A stretch of 44,190 nucleotides of DNA from Erythrobacter sp. (GTDB lineage Bacteria; Pseudomonadota; Alphaproteobacteria; Sphingomonadales; Sphingomonadaceae): the NCBI GenBank assembly GCA_013822695.1, contig PNKW01000020.1:1-44190 (forward strand), read 5' to 3'. Made by a program: the position numbers and the translations under genes. This document shows positions 7,933 through 17,586 of the stretch, one piece after another (position 1 is the first letter of the stretch; each line of letters opens with the position of its first letter). The notes under the pieces were generated by a model. It did not search any database and was not told the DNA's origin. It was given only the letters and a program-made list of their open reading frames with translations.

Positions 7933-9621
7933 ATGAGCGAGGCAGCGACAGGGGGGGCAGCGGCAGCGGGCTTTGCCCCGCGCATCCTGCTGGTCGTGGG
8001 CGGCGGGATCGCGGCCTACAAGGCCTGCGAACTGGTGCGCCTGATCCGCAAGGGCGGCGGGGATGTCACCTGCGTGCTCACCAGAGGCGGGCAGCAATTC
8101 GTAACGCCGATGTCGCTCGCAGCTCTTAGCGAGAATCAGGTCTACACCAATCTCTTCGACCTCAAGAACGAGGCCGAGATGGGGCATATCCAGCTTTCCC
8201 GCGAGGCCGATCTTGTGGTGGTGTGCCCGGCGACCGCGGATCTGCTCGCCAAGATGGCGGCAGGAATTGCCGATGACCTGGCAACGACATTGATACTGGC
8301 CACCGACAAGCCGGTGATGGCCGTGCCCGCCATGAACGTGCGGATGTGGGAGCATGAGGCGACGCAGCGCAATATCGGCGTGCTGAAGGCGGCGGGCGTC
8401 ACCGTGCTCCACCCCGACAAGGGGGCGATGGCCTGTGGCGAATTCGGCTATGGCCGCCTGCCCGAGCCCGAGGCGATCTGGCGCGAGATCGCAGGCCATT
8501 TCGGCGTCGTCGTGCCCGAGACCGAGGCCCCGGCGCGCGCACCGCTGATCGAGGTCGAGGCGCTCGAGCCCGAAGAAGAGGATGACGGTGCCGCCGCGCT
8601 TCCCGAAGGCGGGCTCAGCGGGTTCTTCTCGCGGATCATCCCGCGCTCGACCCCCAAGCGCACCCATGAAGAGATCGAGGCGGAATACGAAGACCTGCCC
8701 GAGGAATTGCCCGAAGACTTCCTGCCCGAGGATTTCCCGCCGGAAGAGCCCGTGCCCGAATTCAAGCCCGATTTCGGCGGGCCGCTGCTCGCGCGCAAGG
8801 GCAGTGCCGGGGCCGCGCCGCCGATGGATACGGGCGCGCTCAATCACCTGATCGACCCGCGCAAGGCGCCTCCCTTGCCCGGCGCGCCCGCGGTGCCCGA
8901 CGAGATCGAGACGGTGCTTGGCGAAGTGCCCGATGGCGCAGACTTCGGACACGCGCCCACACACCGTCCGCTCCTTGGCCGCCATGTCCTCGTCACCGCC
9001 GGGCCGACCTGGGAGGCGATCGATCCGGTGCGCTACATCGCCAACCGGTCGAGCGGCAAGCAGGGCTTCGCGATCGCCGCCGCCGCCGCGGCGCTGGGCG
9101 CGCGGGTGACGCTGGTTGCCGGGCCGGTGTCGCTCAAGACCCCGGCAGGCGTCAATCGCATCGATGTCGAGAGCGCACATGACATGCAGCAGGCCGTGCG
9201 ACGCTCGCTGCCTGCCGATGTCGCGGTGATGGTCGCCGCGGTCGCCGACTGGCGCCCGCGCGACTATCGCAACCGCAAGATCAAGAAGCGCGAATCCGCG
9301 CCGCCCGTGCTGATGCTGACCGAGAACCCCGACATTCTCATCAACCTGTCCGCCGGCACGCAGCGCCCCGGCCTTGTGATCGGCTTCGCCGCCGAAACCG
9401 ACAAGGTGATCGACAACGCCAAGGCCAAGCGCAAGCGCAAGGGCGCGGACTGGATCGTGGCCAATGATGTCTCGGGCAGCGTGATGGGCGGCGATGTGAA
9501 CCGCGTGACGATCATCACTGCGGAAGGGATCGAGACGCTCGAGGAAATGCCCAAGTCTGCTGTGGCGATGGCGTTGGTGGAACGGATTGCGGAGAGCCTT
9601 CAGGCGGAGGCGGCGGAGTGA
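7933..9621 (+). CDS. coaBC: Bifunctional phosphopantothenoylcysteine synthetase/decarboxylase
   Basis: CoaBC makes 4'-phosphopantetheine from phosphopantothenate and cysteine for coenzyme A. The N-terminal CoaC flavoprotein part has [19 protein letters not shown], the PAMNVRMW motif and [10 protein letters not shown] with its active cysteine. The C-terminal CoaB part has [26 protein letters not shown] and the KIKK lysines. Between them (about residues 195-350) is a very acidic, proline-rich linker containing runs such as EEEDDG and [10 protein letters not shown]. It brings the protein to 562 residues against about 400 usually. The ATG at 7933 follows AAGGCGAG. Its stop overlaps the dut start. 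Confidence 0.94.
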   Translation: MSEAATGGAAAAGFAPRILLVVGGGIAAYKACELVRLIRKGGGDVTCVLTRGGQQFVTPMSLAALSENQVYTNLFDLKNEAEMGHIQLSREADLVVVCPATADLLAKMAAGIADDLATTLILATDKPVMAVPAMNVRMWEHEATQRNIGVLKAAGVTVLHPDKGAMACGEFGYGRLPEPEAIWREIAGHFGVVVPETEAPARAPLIEVEALEPEEEDDGAAALPEGGLSGFFSRIIPRSTPKRTHEEIEAEYEDLPEELPEDFLPEDFPPEEPVPEFKPDFGGPLLARKGSAGAAPPMDTGALNHLIDPRKAPPLPGAPAVPDEIETVLGEVPDGADFGHAPTHRPLLGRHVLVTAGPTWEAIDPVRYIANRSSGKQGFAIAAAAAALGARVTLVAGPVSLKTPAGVNRIDVESAHDMQQAVRRSLPADVAVMVAAVADWRPRDYRNRKIKKRESAPPVLMLTENPDILINLSAGTQRPGLVIGFAAETDKVIDNAKAKRKRKGADWIVANDVSGSVMGGDVNRVTIITAEGIETLEEMPKSAVAMALVERIAESLQAEAAE

Positions 9622-10076
9622 GCCTTCCCGTTGGCGTGCAAGTGAAACGCCTCCCCCACGGCGAGGGCCTGCCGCTCCCCGCCTATGCCACGGCGGGCGC
9701 GGCCGGAATGGACGTGGTGAGCGCCGAGGACGTGACGCTGGCCCCCGGCGCGCGCCATGCGGTCGCCACGGGCCTGTCGATGGCGATCCCCGCAGGCTAC
9801 GAAATCCAGGTGCGCCCGCGATCGGGGCTGGCATTGAAGCACGGCATCTCGGTGCCCAACACCCCCGGCACGATCGACAGCGATTATCGCGGCGAGCTGA
9901 AGGTGATCCTGATCAACCTTGGGCCTGAGCCCTTCGTAATCGCCCGCGGCGACCGCGTGGCGCAGCTGGTGCTGGCCCCGGTGGTGCAGGCGGCGTGGGA
10001 CGAGGTCGCGGAACTGGATGCGACCGAACGGGGCGCAGGCGGGTTTGGCTCGACCGGGGGTCATGCGAAGCTCTAG
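9618..10076 (+). CDS. dut: Deoxyuridine 5'-triphosphate nucleotidohydrolase (dUTPase)
   Basis: dUTPase hydrolyses dUTP to dUMP, keeping uracil out of DNA and feeding thymidylate synthesis. The five trimeric dUTPase motifs are visible in 152 residues: [46 protein letters not shown], and the C-terminal GAGGFGSTG that closes over the substrate. The GTG start at 9618 overlaps the coaBC stop (GTGA), so the pair is translationally coupled. The gene ends by overlapping the convergent gene by 4 bp. Confidence 0.96.
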   Translation: MSLPVGVQVKRLPHGEGLPLPAYATAGAAGMDVVSAEDVTLAPGARHAVATGLSMAIPAGYEIQVRPRSGLALKHGISVPNTPGTIDSDYRGELKVILINLGPEPFVIARGDRVAQLVLAPVVQAAWDEVAELDATERGAGGFGSTGGHAKL

Positions 10077-10513
10077 CGCAGGTCCGGCGGGAGAATCGGA
10101 TCAAAGCTGGCGGCTTCCGTCTGCGGGAAGGCGGTCCATGGTATCAACCCGCCTTCAACCCCTGTAAAAAAATATACGACCCAGCGATCTCCGCGCTTTG
10201 GCAGGGGCGGGAGCGACCATTCACATGCCGCCGATCCGTGGCCTCGCTCGAATTCCACGTGCTCGGGAAAGTGACCATCTCCCATGATCGGAACGAGGAC
10301 CCGTGCCCTGGCACGCCACGGGTGCGAATCGTGGATCGGTTCGCGGATATGTTCTGCCTGCTCAATCTTGACCAGAGCGACCGCGCTGATCGCTCCATTT
10401 TCGTAGCCACCCGCGATTTTCTGCTCCGGCGACATCATGACGCGGCAGGCTTGCGCAACATCCGGCACCGCAAACGCGGCGAAGGTCAGGATGATGGAGA
10501 TGAGCCGCCACAT
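10073..10513 (-). CDS. Exported protein of unknown function
   Basis: A 146-residue protein starting [16 protein letters not shown] with a probable Sec signal peptide cleaved after AQA, so that the mature chain begins with cysteine. The motif before it (VAQAC) is a poor lipobox, so a lipoprotein is possible but less likely. The rest is mostly soluble, with [13 protein letters not shown] and a C-terminal PILPPDLR. The ATG at 10513 was chosen because the signal peptide begins there; the longer frame from 10801 runs antisense through the neighbouring gene. It is convergent with dut. No family recognised. Confidence 0.72.
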   Translation of the reverse strand: MWRLISIILTFAAFAVPDVAQACRVMMSPEQKIAGGYENGAISAVALVKIEQAEHIREPIHDSHPWRARARVLVPIMGDGHFPEHVEFERGHGSAACEWSLPPLPKRGDRWVVYFFTGVEGGLIPWTAFPQTEAASFDPILPPDLR

Positions 10514-10551
10514 GCAGAACCGTCTCGCATGCGGCATCTGAACAGGCTTGG

Positions 10552-10590
10552 AACAAAAAAGGCGGCGCGATCCCCTGCGCCGCCTTCTTG
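10552..10590 (-). terminator. Rho-independent terminator (possibly bidirectional)
   Basis: The stem GGCGGCGC/GCGCCGCC (10561-10584) has an 8-nt loop and is flanked by GGAACAA and TTGTTCC, which extend the hairpin. On the minus strand it is followed by a run of six T. It lies just past the stop of the DUF4136-type lipoprotein gene. Confidence 0.8.
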
Positions 10591-10628
10591 TTCCCGTCCA
10601 AGGGTCTCTTGAGTACGCCCTTACACCA

Positions 10629-11303
10629 TCATTTGGCGGGGCGCACGGTCTTTTCGTCGTCGCGGATCGTGATGCGCACGGTTTCGCCCGAATTGCCGGG
10701 GAAGTCGGTGAACAGCGCGTCCACCAGATTGGGCACGAGGCGCGGCAGGCGGTTCGAGCGCGACACGGCTTCGGCCTTGCCTTCGAACAGGCGCTGGCCA
10801 TCGGCGCGGCGGTCGATCTTCACGTCGACGCCGCTGGTGTAGATGGTGTAGCTGCGCACATCGGGGCCGCCGAACCCGCCGCCGAACAGGAACGGATCGT
10901 AAAAGCCAAAGGCATAGCCGCGGTTGAACCGGCCAAACCTGCCAAACGAGCCAAACCCGCCATATCCGAACCCGCCGTTGAAATCGGTGCGCACCCTCTC
11001 GCGCCCGCCATCGACGCGGTAATCGAAGCGTACCAGCATGTCGGCGCTCTCGGGCGAGGCGGCCTGGGCGTAGCCAAGCTGGGTCAGCTCGGCCGCGACA
11101 GCATTGGCATAGTTCGCAAATTCAAGCCCGCCGGCGAGCTTGGGGTCTTCCGCGACGACCGCGAAGGTCTGGCCCTGCGGCGCAGGCAGCGGCACCGCGA
11201 AGCGCGAGACATCCGCCTTGAAGCTGTTGGTGGCGCAGGCCGAAAGCCCGAAGGCGAGAGCGACGGGGAGGGCGAGGCGATTGAAAGTCTTCATCGACAG
11301 CAT
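10629..11303 (-). CDS. DUF4136-type lipoprotein
   Basis: A 224-residue predicted lipoprotein. The signal peptide (MKTFNRLALPVALAFGLSAC) ends in the lipobox LSAC. The mature part resembles DUF4136 proteins: a strand-rich N-terminal part with FANYANAVAAELTQLGY and VRFDYRVDGG, and a C-terminal part with GKAEAVSRSNRLPRLVPNLV and VRITIRDDEK. In the middle is a glycine/phenylalanine-rich low-complexity tract (about residues 115-150, repeated GGFG, GRFG). The ATG at 11303 has AGAGG 9 bp upstream; a second ATG three codons later at 11294 is less well spaced. Role unknown; likely anchored in the outer membrane. Confidence 0.8.
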   Translation of the reverse strand: MLSMKTFNRLALPVALAFGLSACATNSFKADVSRFAVPLPAPQGQTFAVVAEDPKLAGGLEFANYANAVAAELTQLGYAQAASPESADMLVRFDYRVDGGRERVRTDFNGGFGYGGFGSFGRFGRFNRGYAFGFYDPFLFGGGFGGPDVRSYTIYTSGVDVKIDRRADGQRLFEGKAEAVSRSNRLPRLVPNLVDALFTDFPGNSGETVRITIRDDEKTVRPAK

Positions 11304-11446
11304 GATGCAAAACCTCTGACTGGTCGCCATTGCAATGACGGCAACGGCCTTTACCCGCGATACTCTATTACGCGCGAATGAACGGGAATTGAATACTGAT
11401 CTTGCGCGGGGCTCGGTTCGTCGCAAGAGCCGTGACGGAAGTGCGG

Positions 11447-12217
11447 TCAGCCGCCCTCGGCGTCGCGGGTTGGCAGTGGCCTCAGCGTGTATTTGAGGCG
11501 GGCGAGTACCTCTTCGAGCGTGCCTTCATAGAAGGTCCCGTCCTCGGCCCCGATGAAGCGGCGCGGGCCTTTGCGGCCCGTTCTGACGTAATGGTGCTTG
11601 TCGGTCTTGACCAGACCGATGGGCTTTAAAGGTTCGCCGACCCCTCGGATGCCGAGATTGAGGCCGGAATGCGGCGCGTAGCGGTATTCGATCCGGGTCT
11701 GCGGGAAAGAATCGCGATTATCCTGCTTACCGTCCTCCAGTTCGGCATCATGGGTGAATTCGTAGAGGTCTTGCGAGACCACCGCCAGCACCCGGCCATC
11801 TGCCAGTTCGAGCAGGAAGCCCGCGCCTTCGTCATCATATTCCTCGATCTCGACGAAGCGCAGGACATCGGCGGTCAGGACTTTGGCGACGCCGCCTGCG
11901 AGATCGCGCTCGACCGGGGTGGGGCCATCAGGCAAGGGTTGGAGGGCCTTGTAGACGTCGATCCAGATTGAGCGGCAGGCCCAAGCTCCAACTGCAATGC
12001 CGATAGCCAGAATCGGAAAGATGTATTCGCGAGGCTTCCCGACCGGGACGAACCATTTCCAAAGTTGGGTGGTACCGATGAATATCAGGCCCGCCAGAAC
12101 TATAGTGCCCGTCATGGCAGCGCTAAGATGCTCGCGGAAAAAGCGTGAGGTGCTCGCATGTAGATTCTGGCGCTCGAGCTTTGACAGCGGCGCGTCAGTA
12201 AGGTGGCTCGTGCTCAT
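11447..12217 (-). CDS. Membrane protein of unknown function
   Basis: A 256-residue protein with two N-terminal transmembrane helices (around residues 35-53 and 67-84). They are followed by a soluble domain that contains VEIEEYDDEGAGFLLELADGRVLAVVSQDLYEF, read in segments, and a second part near the end with HHYVRTGRKGPRRFIG. The soluble part looks like a compact all-beta domain. The gene stands between the lipoprotein gene and trpS, with 69 bp separating it from trpS. It is slightly less GC-rich than its neighbours. Family not recognised. Confidence 0.72.
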   Translation of the reverse strand: MSTSHLTDAPLSKLERQNLHASTSRFFREHLSAAMTGTIVLAGLIFIGTTQLWKWFVPVGKPREYIFPILAIGIAVGAWACRSIWIDVYKALQPLPDGPTPVERDLAGGVAKVLTADVLRFVEIEEYDDEGAGFLLELADGRVLAVVSQDLYEFTHDAELEDGKQDNRDSFPQTRIEYRYAPHSGLNLGIRGVGEPLKPIGLVKTDKHHYVRTGRKGPRRFIGAEDGTFYEGTLEEVLARLKYTLRPLPTRDAEGG

Positions 12218-12286
12218 AACGACTCCGTCAAGACAACGGATGACCTGTTAGACCGATATGATGAAACGCGCCTTTAGAACGGCACC

Positions 12287-13303
12287 TTAGTGGCGCACCA
12301 GCCCAAGCGCCTTGTAGGCGGCGGTCAACGTCGGCGCGCCGCGTTCGCGGGCCTTGGCCGCGCCGCGCGCGAGGATCGCGTCCAATGCCTCGCGGTCGTC
12401 CTTCAGCGCCACGAAGCGATCACGAATCGGGCTGAGCTTGGTGACCAGCAGTTCGGCGAGCGCGGGCTTGAACGCCCCGAAGCCCTGTCCGCCAAAGTCG
12501 CGCAGCACGTCGGCCGACGATTGCCCAGCGAACGCGCCGTAGATGCCCACAAGGTTGCGCGCCTCGGGCCGCTCGGCAAGGCCGGCCTCCTCTGAGGGCA
12601 GGGGCTCGGGATCGGTCTTCGCCTTCTTGACCTTCTGCGCCATGGTGTCGGCATCGTCCGACAGGTTGATGCGGCTCATGTCGGAAGGGTCTGACTTCGA
12701 CATTTTCGCCGACCCGTCGCGCAGGGACATGATCCGCGCGGCTTCGGCGGGAATGATCGGCTCGGGCAGGGTGAAGATCGGTGCCTCTTCCGTCCCGAAA
12801 TCATTGTTGAACTTCTGCGCGATGTCGCGGGCAAGCTCCAAGTGCTGCTTCTGGTCCTCGCCCACCGGCACATGGGTCGCCTGATAGAGCAGCACGTCGG
12901 CAGCCTGCAGCACCGGGTAGGTGAAGAGGGCAACCGATTGGCCTTCGCGGTTCTTGCCCGCCTTGTCCTTCCACTGGGTCATGCGGTTGAGCCAGCCCAT
13001 TCGCGCGGTGCCGCTCAGCAGCCATTGCAGTTCGGCGTGCTGGGGCACCTGCGCCTGATTGAACAGCACGCTGCGATCCGGGTCGATCCCGCAGGCGACG
13101 AGCGCGGCGGTCATCTCCAGCGTTGCGGCGCGCAACGCGGCCGGGTCATGCGGTTGCGAAATCGCGTGGAGATCGGCGAGGAAGAACAGGCATTCGGACT
13201 GGTCGTCCATCTCATCCTGCATCGCCGCCCAATTGCGGATCGCACCGAGGTAATTGCCGAGGTGGAGATTGCCGGTGGGCTGGATGCCGGAGACGACGCG
13301 CAT
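12287..13303 (-). CDS. trpS: Tryptophanyl-tRNA synthetase
   Basis: A class I aminoacyl-tRNA synthetase that charges tRNA-Trp. The HIGH-type motif appears as [11 protein letters not shown] and the KMSKS loop as [22 protein letters not shown] at the N-terminus and [21 protein letters not shown] are family signatures. At 338 residues the length is normal. The ATG is 16 bp below the murJ stop, so secB, murJ and trpS probably form one transcript. Confidence 0.96.
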   Translation of the reverse strand: MRVVSGIQPTGNLHLGNYLGAIRNWAAMQDEMDDQSECLFFLADLHAISQPHDPAALRAATLEMTAALVACGIDPDRSVLFNQAQVPQHAELQWLLSGTARMGWLNRMTQWKDKAGKNREGQSVALFTYPVLQAADVLLYQATHVPVGEDQKQHLELARDIAQKFNNDFGTEEAPIFTLPEPIIPAEAARIMSLRDGSAKMSKSDPSDMSRINLSDDADTMAQKVKKAKTDPEPLPSEEAGLAERPEARNLVGIYGAFAGQSSADVLRDFGGQGFGAFKPALAELLVTKLSPIRDRFVALKDDREALDAILARGAAKARERGAPTLTAAYKALGLVRH

Positions 13304-13319
13304 GTTATGTCCTGATTGC

Positions 13320-14885
13320 TTAAGCCTGTCGGCGCATTAGGCGCTGGATCGTGGCCTTGTCGAGGACTCCCAGCAGCACGCTCGCCGCGCCGTAGGTGAC
13401 AAGGCTCACCGCCATGATCGCGCCGATGGCGGCAAGGCGGGTGATGAACGGCCCGTCGAGCCAGGGGGTGATGACCTGCATCAGGCCCCACAGCGCCGCC
13501 GACATCACGGCACAGGCCAGCGCGATCCGCCCGATCCGGCCGACCACCCGCGCAGGCAGGCGGAAGAAGCCGCGGCGGGCCAGCACCGTGCCCAGCAGCG
13601 CGATATTGACCCAAGCCCCGACCGCGCCCGCCAGCGCAAGGCCCACCACGCCCAGCATCGGCACCAGCGCGAAGTTCAGCGCCACGGTCACCACCAGCGA
13701 TGCGCCCGCGGTGTAGACCGGCGTCTTGGTGTCGCGGCGCGCGAAGAAGTTGGGGGTCAGCACCTTGACCAGCACATAGGCGGGCAGGCCGACCACCAGC
13801 GCCGATGTGACCATGCCGGTGGTCGCAGCGTCCTCGGGCGTGAAGGCCTGTCCTTGCATGAAGGCCTTCACGAAAGCGAAGCCGGTGATGAACAGCGCCG
13901 CGGCGCAAGGCAGGGTGAGCAGCATCGCGAGTTCGATCGCATTGGCCTGCAGGCGCACAGCCTCCTCGTCCTCGGCCTTGGAGATATGGCGCGACAGGGC
14001 GGGCAGGATCGCGGTGCCCAGCGCGATGCCGATGATGCCGAGCGGCAGCTGGTTCCAGCGGTCGGCCATCGCCATGTAGGTGAGGCTGCCGTCGGGTAGG
14101 GCGCGGAAGAAGGCGAGGTCGATGAAGCGGCTGATCTGGTAGACCCCGGCGCCGAACACGGCCGGAACGATCAGCACCCCCATCTCCTTGACGCGCTGCG
14201 TGACCTGCGGCGTGAGGCGCGGTATGCGGAATCCCGCCCGGCGCATGAACCAGTAAAGCCACGCCAGTTGCAAGAGGCCGCTGACCGACACCCCGATGGC
14301 AAGCCCGATGCCGGTCGCCGCGCGCGTCGCCTCGCCCGCAGGCTGCATCGCGCCCCAGGCCAGCGCGGTCAGCAGGCAGATGTTGAGCAGGATCGGCGCC
14401 GCCGCTGCCGCCGCGAAACGCGACAGCGAATTGAGGATCGCCGCCACCAGCGTCGCAAGGCTCATGAACATGAGGTAGGGAAAGGCGATCCGGCCCATGG
14501 AGACCGCAAGGTCATAGGTCGCCGCATTGCCGCGCAGTTCCTCGTTGGCGAAGGCCCACAGCACCCACGGCATCGCCAGCATCATCACCGCGCCGAACAG
14601 CACGAGGATCGGCAGCAGCACGGCGAGAACCTCGCCCGCAAACCGGCGCGCGGCGCTTTCGTCCTCGGCCATGTGGCGGTTGAACAGCGGCACGAAGGCG
14701 CTGGCGAAGGCGCCCTCGGCAAACAGGCGGCGGAACAGGTTGGGGAGCTGGAAGGCGAGCTGCCACGCATCCGCCACCCCGCCTGCGCCGAGCACACGGG
14801 CGAGCAGGATGTCGCGGGCAAAGCCGAACAATCGGCTGACCAGCGTCAGCCCGCCAATCGTGCCGACGTTCTTGATGAGGCTCAT
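13320..14885 (-). CDS. murJ: Lipid II flippase MurJ
   Basis: MurJ (MviN) moves lipid II from the cytoplasmic to the periplasmic face of the inner membrane for peptidoglycan synthesis. The 521-residue protein begins with [24 protein letters not shown], read in parts, and contains [15 protein letters not shown], both diagnostic. About fourteen hydrophobic helices fill the rest. It lies 28 bp below secB and 16 bp above trpS. A second, unrelated lipid II flippase of the Amj type is encoded at 37588-38391. Confidence 0.95.
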   Translation of the reverse strand: MSLIKNVGTIGGLTLVSRLFGFARDILLARVLGAGGVADAWQLAFQLPNLFRRLFAEGAFASAFVPLFNRHMAEDESAARRFAGEVLAVLLPILVLFGAVMMLAMPWVLWAFANEELRGNAATYDLAVSMGRIAFPYLMFMSLATLVAAILNSLSRFAAAAAAPILLNICLLTALAWGAMQPAGEATRAATGIGLAIGVSVSGLLQLAWLYWFMRRAGFRIPRLTPQVTQRVKEMGVLIVPAVFGAGVYQISRFIDLAFFRALPDGSLTYMAMADRWNQLPLGIIGIALGTAILPALSRHISKAEDEEAVRLQANAIELAMLLTLPCAAALFITGFAFVKAFMQGQAFTPEDAATTGMVTSALVVGLPAYVLVKVLTPNFFARRDTKTPVYTAGASLVVTVALNFALVPMLGVVGLALAGAVGAWVNIALLGTVLARRGFFRLPARVVGRIGRIALACAVMSAALWGLMQVITPWLDGPFITRLAAIGAIMAVSLVTYGAASVLLGVLDKATIQRLMRRQA

Positions 14886-14913
14886 GCGTCAGGCCCCGGT
14901 GTGGAGGCGCGGA

Positions 14914-15459
14914 TCAGGCGTTGCCCCTGACCGGCGCGATCGGCTCGCCGCCCGCGGCTTCCTCGGCGCGGCGCGCGGCGAGCTGCTGGGCGTAGATCCC
15001 GTTGAAATCGACCGGATCGACCATCAGCGGCGGGAAGCCTGCATCGCGCACGGCGTCGGCCACCACGCGGCGGGCGAAGGGGAACAGCATGCGCGGCGCT
15101 TCGGCGTAAAGGAAGGCATGGGCACCATCCTCCGGCATGTTGCGCATGCCGACAAGGCCGCAATAGACGAGATCGACGATATACATCGTGCCGCGCTGCG
15201 AGGTGGCGGTGAGGGTCAGCTTGAGCATGACCTCGTGCACATCGGGGCTGACCTTTTCGGCACCGATGTTGAACTGCACGTCGATCTGCGGCGGCTCGGG
15301 CCACTGGAACACGTCGGGTGCGGCCGGGTTCTCGACCGAGAGATCCTTCACATATTGGGTAATGATCCCCACCGCGGGCGAGGTATCTTCGCCATTGGGC
15401 TGCGGGCCCGCACCGGCAGCATTGTCGAGGTTGGTGAGGACGCCTTCTTCTTCGGCCAT
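14914..15459 (-). CDS. secB: Protein-export chaperone SecB
   Basis: SecB is a tetrameric cytosolic chaperone that holds preproteins unfolded and hands them to SecA. The core (about residues 28-160) shows QYVKDLSVENPAAPD, a strand-rich centre with YIVDLVYCGLVG, and APRMLFPFARRVVADAVRDAGFPPLMVDPVDF (read in parts), the family's strongest block. The 181-residue length includes an acidic N-terminal stretch and a low-complexity C-terminal tail. It is divergent from the Tim44-like gene, an arrangement seen in many alphaproteobacteria. Confidence 0.95.
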   Translation of the reverse strand: MAEEEGVLTNLDNAAGAGPQPNGEDTSPAVGIITQYVKDLSVENPAAPDVFQWPEPPQIDVQFNIGAEKVSPDVHEVMLKLTLTATSQRGTMYIVDLVYCGLVGMRNMPEDGAHAFLYAEAPRMLFPFARRVVADAVRDAGFPPLMVDPVDFNGIYAQQLAARRAEEAAGGEPIAPVRGNA

Positions 15460-15709
15460 GGTCTTGCCAGTCTTTCAAAATGAGTAATCGATGGTGCGCC
15501 CGCTGCACGAAACCATGCGCTGGCCGCCTGCGGCCGCGCCTAGCAGGGGCGCGAGGCTGCCGCAACCGCGGGCCGCGCCGATTTCATTTGCCCCGCGCCG
15601 CAACCTATCGGGCGTTGGCGAATTGTAATGAGTCCCTATTTAAGGCAGTGTGTTGTTCCTCGAAGGTGGCGCGGCGTTCCCGGCCCGCGCCAGATGCGAC
15701 GATCGGATT

Positions 15710-16366
15710 GTGATAGTGCTCGAAATCGTTCTCCTCGCCATGGTGGCCGCGTTTCTCGGCCTGCGCCTCTATTCGGTGCTCGGCCGCCGCGCCGAGCAGG
15801 AAGAGGAGCCGGTGCCGCAGCGCTTCGAGGCGGACGAGCCTCCGGCTGTGCGCCCCGCCGCGATGCCCGCCCCGGTGCAGCCCCCCCGCGCAGCCGAGCT
15901 CGAAGGCGTGATGCCCGCGGTCGAGCGCGCGCTGCGCGAAATCGCGGCGGCCGACAGCAAGTTCAACCTCGCGCAGTTCCTCGATGGCGCGCGCGGTGCC
16001 TACCGCATGATCCTCGAAGCCTTCTGGAAGGGCGACCGCGAGACCCTGCGCGGGCTGTGCGACGATGATGTCTACGCCGGCTTCACCGCCGCGATCGACG
16101 CGCGCGAGGCGGCGGGCGAGACGATGGACAACAGCCTGATCCGGATCGAGGAAGTGCGCATCCATTCGGCCTCGCTCGACGGCAAGACCGCGCGCATCGC
16201 GCTGCTGTTTGTCGCCGATATTGCTTCGGTCACCCGCGACAAGGATGGCACGGTCATCGCCGGATCGCTCGACGATGCGATCGAGAGCCGCGACGTGTGG
16301 ACCTTCTCGCGCAATGTCACCGCGCGCGATCCCAACTGGCTGCTCGACGAGACCGACGAGGGCTGA
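15710..16366 (+). CDS. Tim44/TimA-domain inner membrane protein
   Basis: A 218-residue Tim44-like protein: one N-terminal membrane helix (VLEIVLLAMVAAFLGLRLYS), a charged proline-rich linker with EQEEEPVPQRF, and a C-terminal Tim44 domain from about residue 75 with FNLAQFLDGARGAYRMILEAFWKGD (in parts) and LFVADIASVTRD. Bacterial relatives are thought to act at the inner membrane beside protein export, but their job is not settled. The GTG at 15710 places the helix right at the N-terminus; a GTG two codons later is equally possible. A TTG at 15650 would add unrelated residues. It leads an operon with mltA and smr. Confidence 0.85.
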   Translation: MIVLEIVLLAMVAAFLGLRLYSVLGRRAEQEEEPVPQRFEADEPPAVRPAAMPAPVQPPRAAELEGVMPAVERALREIAAADSKFNLAQFLDGARGAYRMILEAFWKGDRETLRGLCDDDVYAGFTAAIDAREAAGETMDNSLIRIEEVRIHSASLDGKTARIALLFVADIASVTRDKDGTVIAGSLDDAIESRDVWTFSRNVTARDPNWLLDETDEG

Positions 16367-16407
16367 TCGCGGGGCCCTGAGGGCCCGTCCCGACTAGGAG
16401 CTGATCC

Positions 16408-17586
16408 ATGCGCGCGCTGCTTGCTCTGGCCCTGCTGGTCGTGCTGGGGGGCTGCGGGCGGATCGTGCCGCAGCCTTCGGCGAGCACGCCTGTCGCGGCG
16501 ACCGCAGCCAATGCCGTGATGGCGGGCGTGGCGCTCGGCCCGTCACTGGCCGGGCTGAACCTCGCCGATGCCGATGCGCGCGGGGCGCTGGCGAGCTTTA
16601 TCGAATCCTGCCCCAGGCTGCTCGCCCGCGAGGATGCGAGCGGGCTGACCCGCCGCAAAGATTGGCAGGGGCCATGTGAACGGGCACGCGTCGCATCGCC
16701 GTCGCGCGCGCGGGCCTTCTTCGCCGAGGAGTTCACCCCCGTGCAGATCGGCGACGGCAAGGCCTTCGCGACCGGTTATTTCGAGCCCGAAATCGCCGGC
16801 AGCCGCACGGGCCGCCCCGGATACGAGGTGCCGGTCTATGCCATGCCGAGCGATCTGGTGCGCGGCTGGCCCGATGAGGTGAAGCCCTCCGAACGCACCG
16901 GCCGCCCGCCGCTCGGGCGCTATGACGAGCGCGGGCGCTTCGTGCTCTACCACGACCGTGCGGCGATCGAGGACGGGGCCTTGCAGGGCAAGGCACCGGT
17001 GATCGCTTACGCGGCCGATCCGGTCGAATTCTTCTTTCTCCAGATCCAGGGTTCCGGGCGGCTGCGCACCCCTGAAGGCGAGGTGATCCGCATCGGCTAT
17101 GCCGGGCAGAACGGGCGCGAGTATGTCGGCATCGGCGGGCTGATGCGCGAGCGCGGGTTGCTGGGCAGCGGGCCGGGCAAGTATTCGGGCTCGATGCAGG
17201 GGATCATGGCCTATATCCGCGAGAACCCGGTGGAAGGCCGCGCGCTGATGCGCGAGAACAAGAGCTGGATCTTCTTCACCGAGCTGAAGGGTGATGGGCC
17301 GCTGGGCGCCTTGGGCGTCCCGGTGCGGCGTGAATCCTCCGTCGCGGCCGACCCCGCCTTCGTTCCGCTGGGCGCGCCGGTGTGGCTCGATCTCGACCGG
17401 CGCGAGGCCAACGGGCTGTGGGTGGCGCAGGACACCGGCGGGGCGATCAAGGGCGCGAACCGCTTCGACACCTTCTGGGGCGCAGGCGAGGATGCGCGGC
17501 TGATCGCGGGCGGGATGAGCGGGCGCGGGCGCGCCTTCGTCTTGCTTCCGAAGGAGGCCGCCGCAAGGCTCGCGGCGCGGCGATGA
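16408..17586 (+). CDS. mltA: Membrane-bound lytic murein transglycosylase A
   Basis: MltA cleaves the beta-1,4 bond between MurNAc and GlcNAc to give 1,6-anhydro muropeptides. A lipoprotein signal peptide ends in LGGC at residues 15-18, so it should be outer-membrane anchored. The MltA core has GYFEPEIAGSR, FFLQIQGSGR and AYIRENP. The C-terminal 3D domain has WVAQDTGGAIKGANRFD and FWGAGEDA with the catalytic aspartate region. At 392 residues it is normal. Its stop overlaps the smr start by ATGA. Confidence 0.94.
   Translation: MRALLALALLVVLGGCGRIVPQPSASTPVAATAANAVMAGVALGPSLAGLNLADADARGALASFIESCPRLLAREDASGLTRRKDWQGPCERARVASPSRARAFFAEEFTPVQIGDGKAFATGYFEPEIAGSRTGRPGYEVPVYAMPSDLVRGWPDEVKPSERTGRPPLGRYDERGRFVLYHDRAAIEDGALQGKAPVIAYAADPVEFFFLQIQGSGRLRTPEGEVIRIGYAGQNGREYVGIGGLMRERGLLGSGPGKYSGSMQGIMAYIRENPVEGRALMRENKSWIFFTELKGDGPLGALGVPVRRESSVAADPAFVPLGAPVWLDLDRREANGLWVAQDTGGAIKGANRFDTFWGAGEDARLIAGGMSGRGRAFVLLPKEAAARLAARR

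Noticed and set aside
7885..9834. 649-codon minus-strand frame opposite coaBC
   Set aside because: Shadow frame; coaBC has intact motifs on the plus strand.
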